From: Chitinophaga pinensis
GTDB taxonomy: Bacteria > Bacteroidota > Bacteroidia > Chitinophagales > Chitinophagaceae
Length of the DNA stretch: 64,000 nt
NCBI GenBank assembly: GCA_945897185.1
Contig: CAMDFC010000004.1
Span: 1 to 64,000 of the forward strand
Direction: 5' to 3'
Numbering within the stretch: position 1 is the stretch's first letter; each line of letters opens with the position of its first letter. This document shows positions 62,307 to 64,000 of the stretch, one piece after another. The notes beneath the pieces are model-generated. The model worked only from the letters and a program-made list of their open reading frames with translations, did not search any database and was not told where the DNA came from. Both the position numbers and the translations under genes were made by a program.

Positions 62307-62474
62307 CTATTTTCTTAAAAAAGCTTTTACAATCATCACCACAATTGCAAATAGAAAAAGTAGTAAAGAAATTCGATTGATGCCATGCATGTATTGTACC
62401 CACTTAGAATTAGGAGTATCCGCATCTTTTTTTCTAAGATAGAGGTAGGTTGCTATTTGCTTGAGTACTCCCAT
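62307..62474 (-). CDS. Small single-TM protein, DUF6728-like (55 aa)
   Basis: Read manually: MGVLKQIATYLYLRKKDADTPNSKWVQYMHGINRISLLLFLFAIVVMIVKAFLRK*; below the ORF-track cutoff. Confidence 0.7.
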   Translation of the reverse strand: MGVLKQIATYLYLRKKDADTPNSKWVQYMHGINRISLLLFLFAIVVMIVKAFLRK

Positions 62475-62527
62475 AAATAATTAATTGTCGCGAATTTAAG
62501 TGGTTTCTTCCATTCCACCCTATTGTG

Positions 62528-63577
62528 TTAAACAGCCAACAAACTACATCCCCTGATGTCACAATTGTCTATTCTTCCCGTGATCTCAAAACTTCCATCT
62601 GCACTAAATCTTGCCAAATCGTCTGTTGCTATAAAAGCAATCGTATCCTTATTGGCCAAATCAATGATGTTGATGGCGCCTGTTCGCATTGGGAACTCGT
62701 TTCCACCCCAGATCTCAAAAGGGTCATCAACTGAACGTAACAATACTTTCATGGTAGAAGAAGTTTTGAACCAGCCGCCTCCATTGGAGTAAGCCTGCGA
62801 TTGCAATTCAGTCATTCCATACTCAGCGTGTATTTTATCTACCCCTAGATGCATACACAAATAAGCATGCAATTCGCCACGTGTAATTTCTGTTCTTCGC
62901 CCTTTCATTCCTCCCGTCTCCATCACGATGGTATGTTTCAGTTGCATCTTGTACTTTTCTGCAAAATCAAGTAAGGCGTAGGTTACGCCCAACAACAAGG
63001 TAGGCTGTGCCTTAGTTTCCAACTCCAAAAGAACTGTATGCAGTTGATCTAAATCGTGAAGAAAAAACCCAGATAAGGAATGGTTACTCAACTTGATCAA
63101 ATGATCAGCCATTGCAACCAAAGATGAGTTGCCTTTTTCAAGATAGGATGGCAAAACTGCGAGTATACAATAGCCAGAGGGATCTCCGAAAAATTCCCGA
63201 AAGTTTTGTTCTGCATTTTGCAAATAGTCATTTAAACTAAAAATACCATGCTTGCTGTTGATGGCACCTGTTGTGCCACTGCTTTCAAAAAAGACTTCCG
63301 GTTGGAAATGGCCTGTTTGAATGAAATGTGATTTAAAAAAAGAAATGGGGAGAAAAGGAAGCAGATTTAGACTGGTTATGGATTGTATGTCTATGGACAA
63401 GCATTCGAGGTATTGTTTGTAGAGCTGGTTTTGGCTTGACTGTACATGGAAAAGTTCCAAAGCCCTGTCTAAAAACAATGAATCCCCACCGAGGGTTAAA
63501 TCTTCTTTAAAATGATATGTGCTGAATAGGTTATTCAATGGATAACTGCTAAATTTGAATAGACAACAAAGGTACAT
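62528..63577 (-). CDS. LuxE/PaaK-like acyltransferase / acyl-protein synthetase family
   Basis: FFESSGTTGAINSKHGIFSL; VMETGGMKGRRTEITRGEL; IHAEYGMTELQSQAYS. Confidence 0.88.
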   Translation of the reverse strand: MYLCCLFKFSSYPLNNLFSTYHFKEDLTLGGDSLFLDRALELFHVQSSQNQLYKQYLECLSIDIQSITSLNLLPFLPISFFKSHFIQTGHFQPEVFFESSGTTGAINSKHGIFSLNDYLQNAEQNFREFFGDPSGYCILAVLPSYLEKGNSSLVAMADHLIKLSNHSLSGFFLHDLDQLHTVLLELETKAQPTLLLGVTYALLDFAEKYKMQLKHTIVMETGGMKGRRTEITRGELHAYLCMHLGVDKIHAEYGMTELQSQAYSNGGGWFKTSSTMKVLLRSVDDPFEIWGGNEFPMRTGAINIIDLANKDTIAFIATDDLARFSADGSFEITGRIDNCDIRGCSLLAV

Positions 63578-64000
63578 GACAAAGTATTACATCACTTTTC
63601 TACTTATCCTAATTCTCAGTGCCTGCGGGAAAGAAACATTCCAGTCGAGACCCCTTTTAAAAATTAAAAGCGTAAGTAGCACAAAGGTTCCAGTAGGAAG
63701 CGATTTTCAAGTAACCATGAGGCTCACCGATAAAGAAGGTGATTTTAGCGACACCCTCTGGATTATGAAATCAACCACAAAATGTGCACTCAGTGATTTT
63801 TCTGACTCAACACTTTACCGAATTCCTACAGAAACGCCAAGAGTAAAAAACTTTGACGGTGAAGTGCTTGTCTCTTTTTCTTACGCAATTGAACTACAAC
63901 CTCGTTGTGCAAGGAACGATACGGCTGTCTTCAGTTTCTGGATAAAAGACCAAGCAGGAAACATAAGCGATACTGTAAAAACCGCTCCGATCATCATCTT
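63576..64000 (+). CDS. Hypothetical lipoprotein, 3'-truncated by window edge
   Basis: Open frame MTKYYITFLLILILSACGKETFQSRPLLKIKSVSS with lipobox LSAC, open to window end. Confidence 0.75.
   Translation, partial: MTKYYITFLLILILSACGKETFQSRPLLKIKSVSSTKVPVGSDFQVTMRLTDKEGDFSDTLWIMKSTTKCALSDFSDSTLYRIPTETPRVKNFDGEVLVSFSYAIELQPRCARNDTAVFSFWIKDQAGNISDTVKTAPIII

Noticed and set aside
1-64000. Search for CRISPR arrays, prophage, transposons, tRNA and rRNA genes
   Set aside because: No regularly spaced repeats, transposase or phage genes, TpsiC-arm-like tRNA signatures or rRNA segments were recognised by eye.

Overview
This AT-rich, gene-dense 64 kb window is chromosomal DNA from a Bacteroidota member, probably Chitinophagaceae-like. 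That placement is inferred from a DUF5103 type IX secretion plug protein, a TamL-like BamA-family protein, long IspH, short LeuA and recurrent TAnnTTTG promoter boxes. Content is mostly housekeeping: a partial HtrA protease, ispH, cmk, ispD, rpoC, leuA-ilvDBNC, sucC, an SRP RNA gene, xerD, dcd, pfkA-pyk-rnhA, manA, a trpEGDCFBA-hisHAFIE superoperon, smpB, accD, topoisomerase IV genes, surE and lpxB. I saw no CRISPR array, prophage, transposon, tRNA or rRNA. The strongest finding is a candidate dual-amino-acid attenuator in front of trpE. It comprises a 17-codon leader ORF (MKISNTNNGWHIIPLKG*) with adjacent Trp and His codons, an antiterminator that overlaps its stop codon, and a perfect GC-rich terminator with a U-tract ending about 13 nt before trpE. 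The operon it precedes encodes both Trp and His enzymes. Other items: rpoC without adjacent rpoB, terminators placed directly upstream of same-strand genes, a DUF1835 gene between parE and parC, a CrtA-like gene overlapping dcd, small ORFs missing from the track, and candidate operators. All product calls come from reading the protein sequences; no database search was run.
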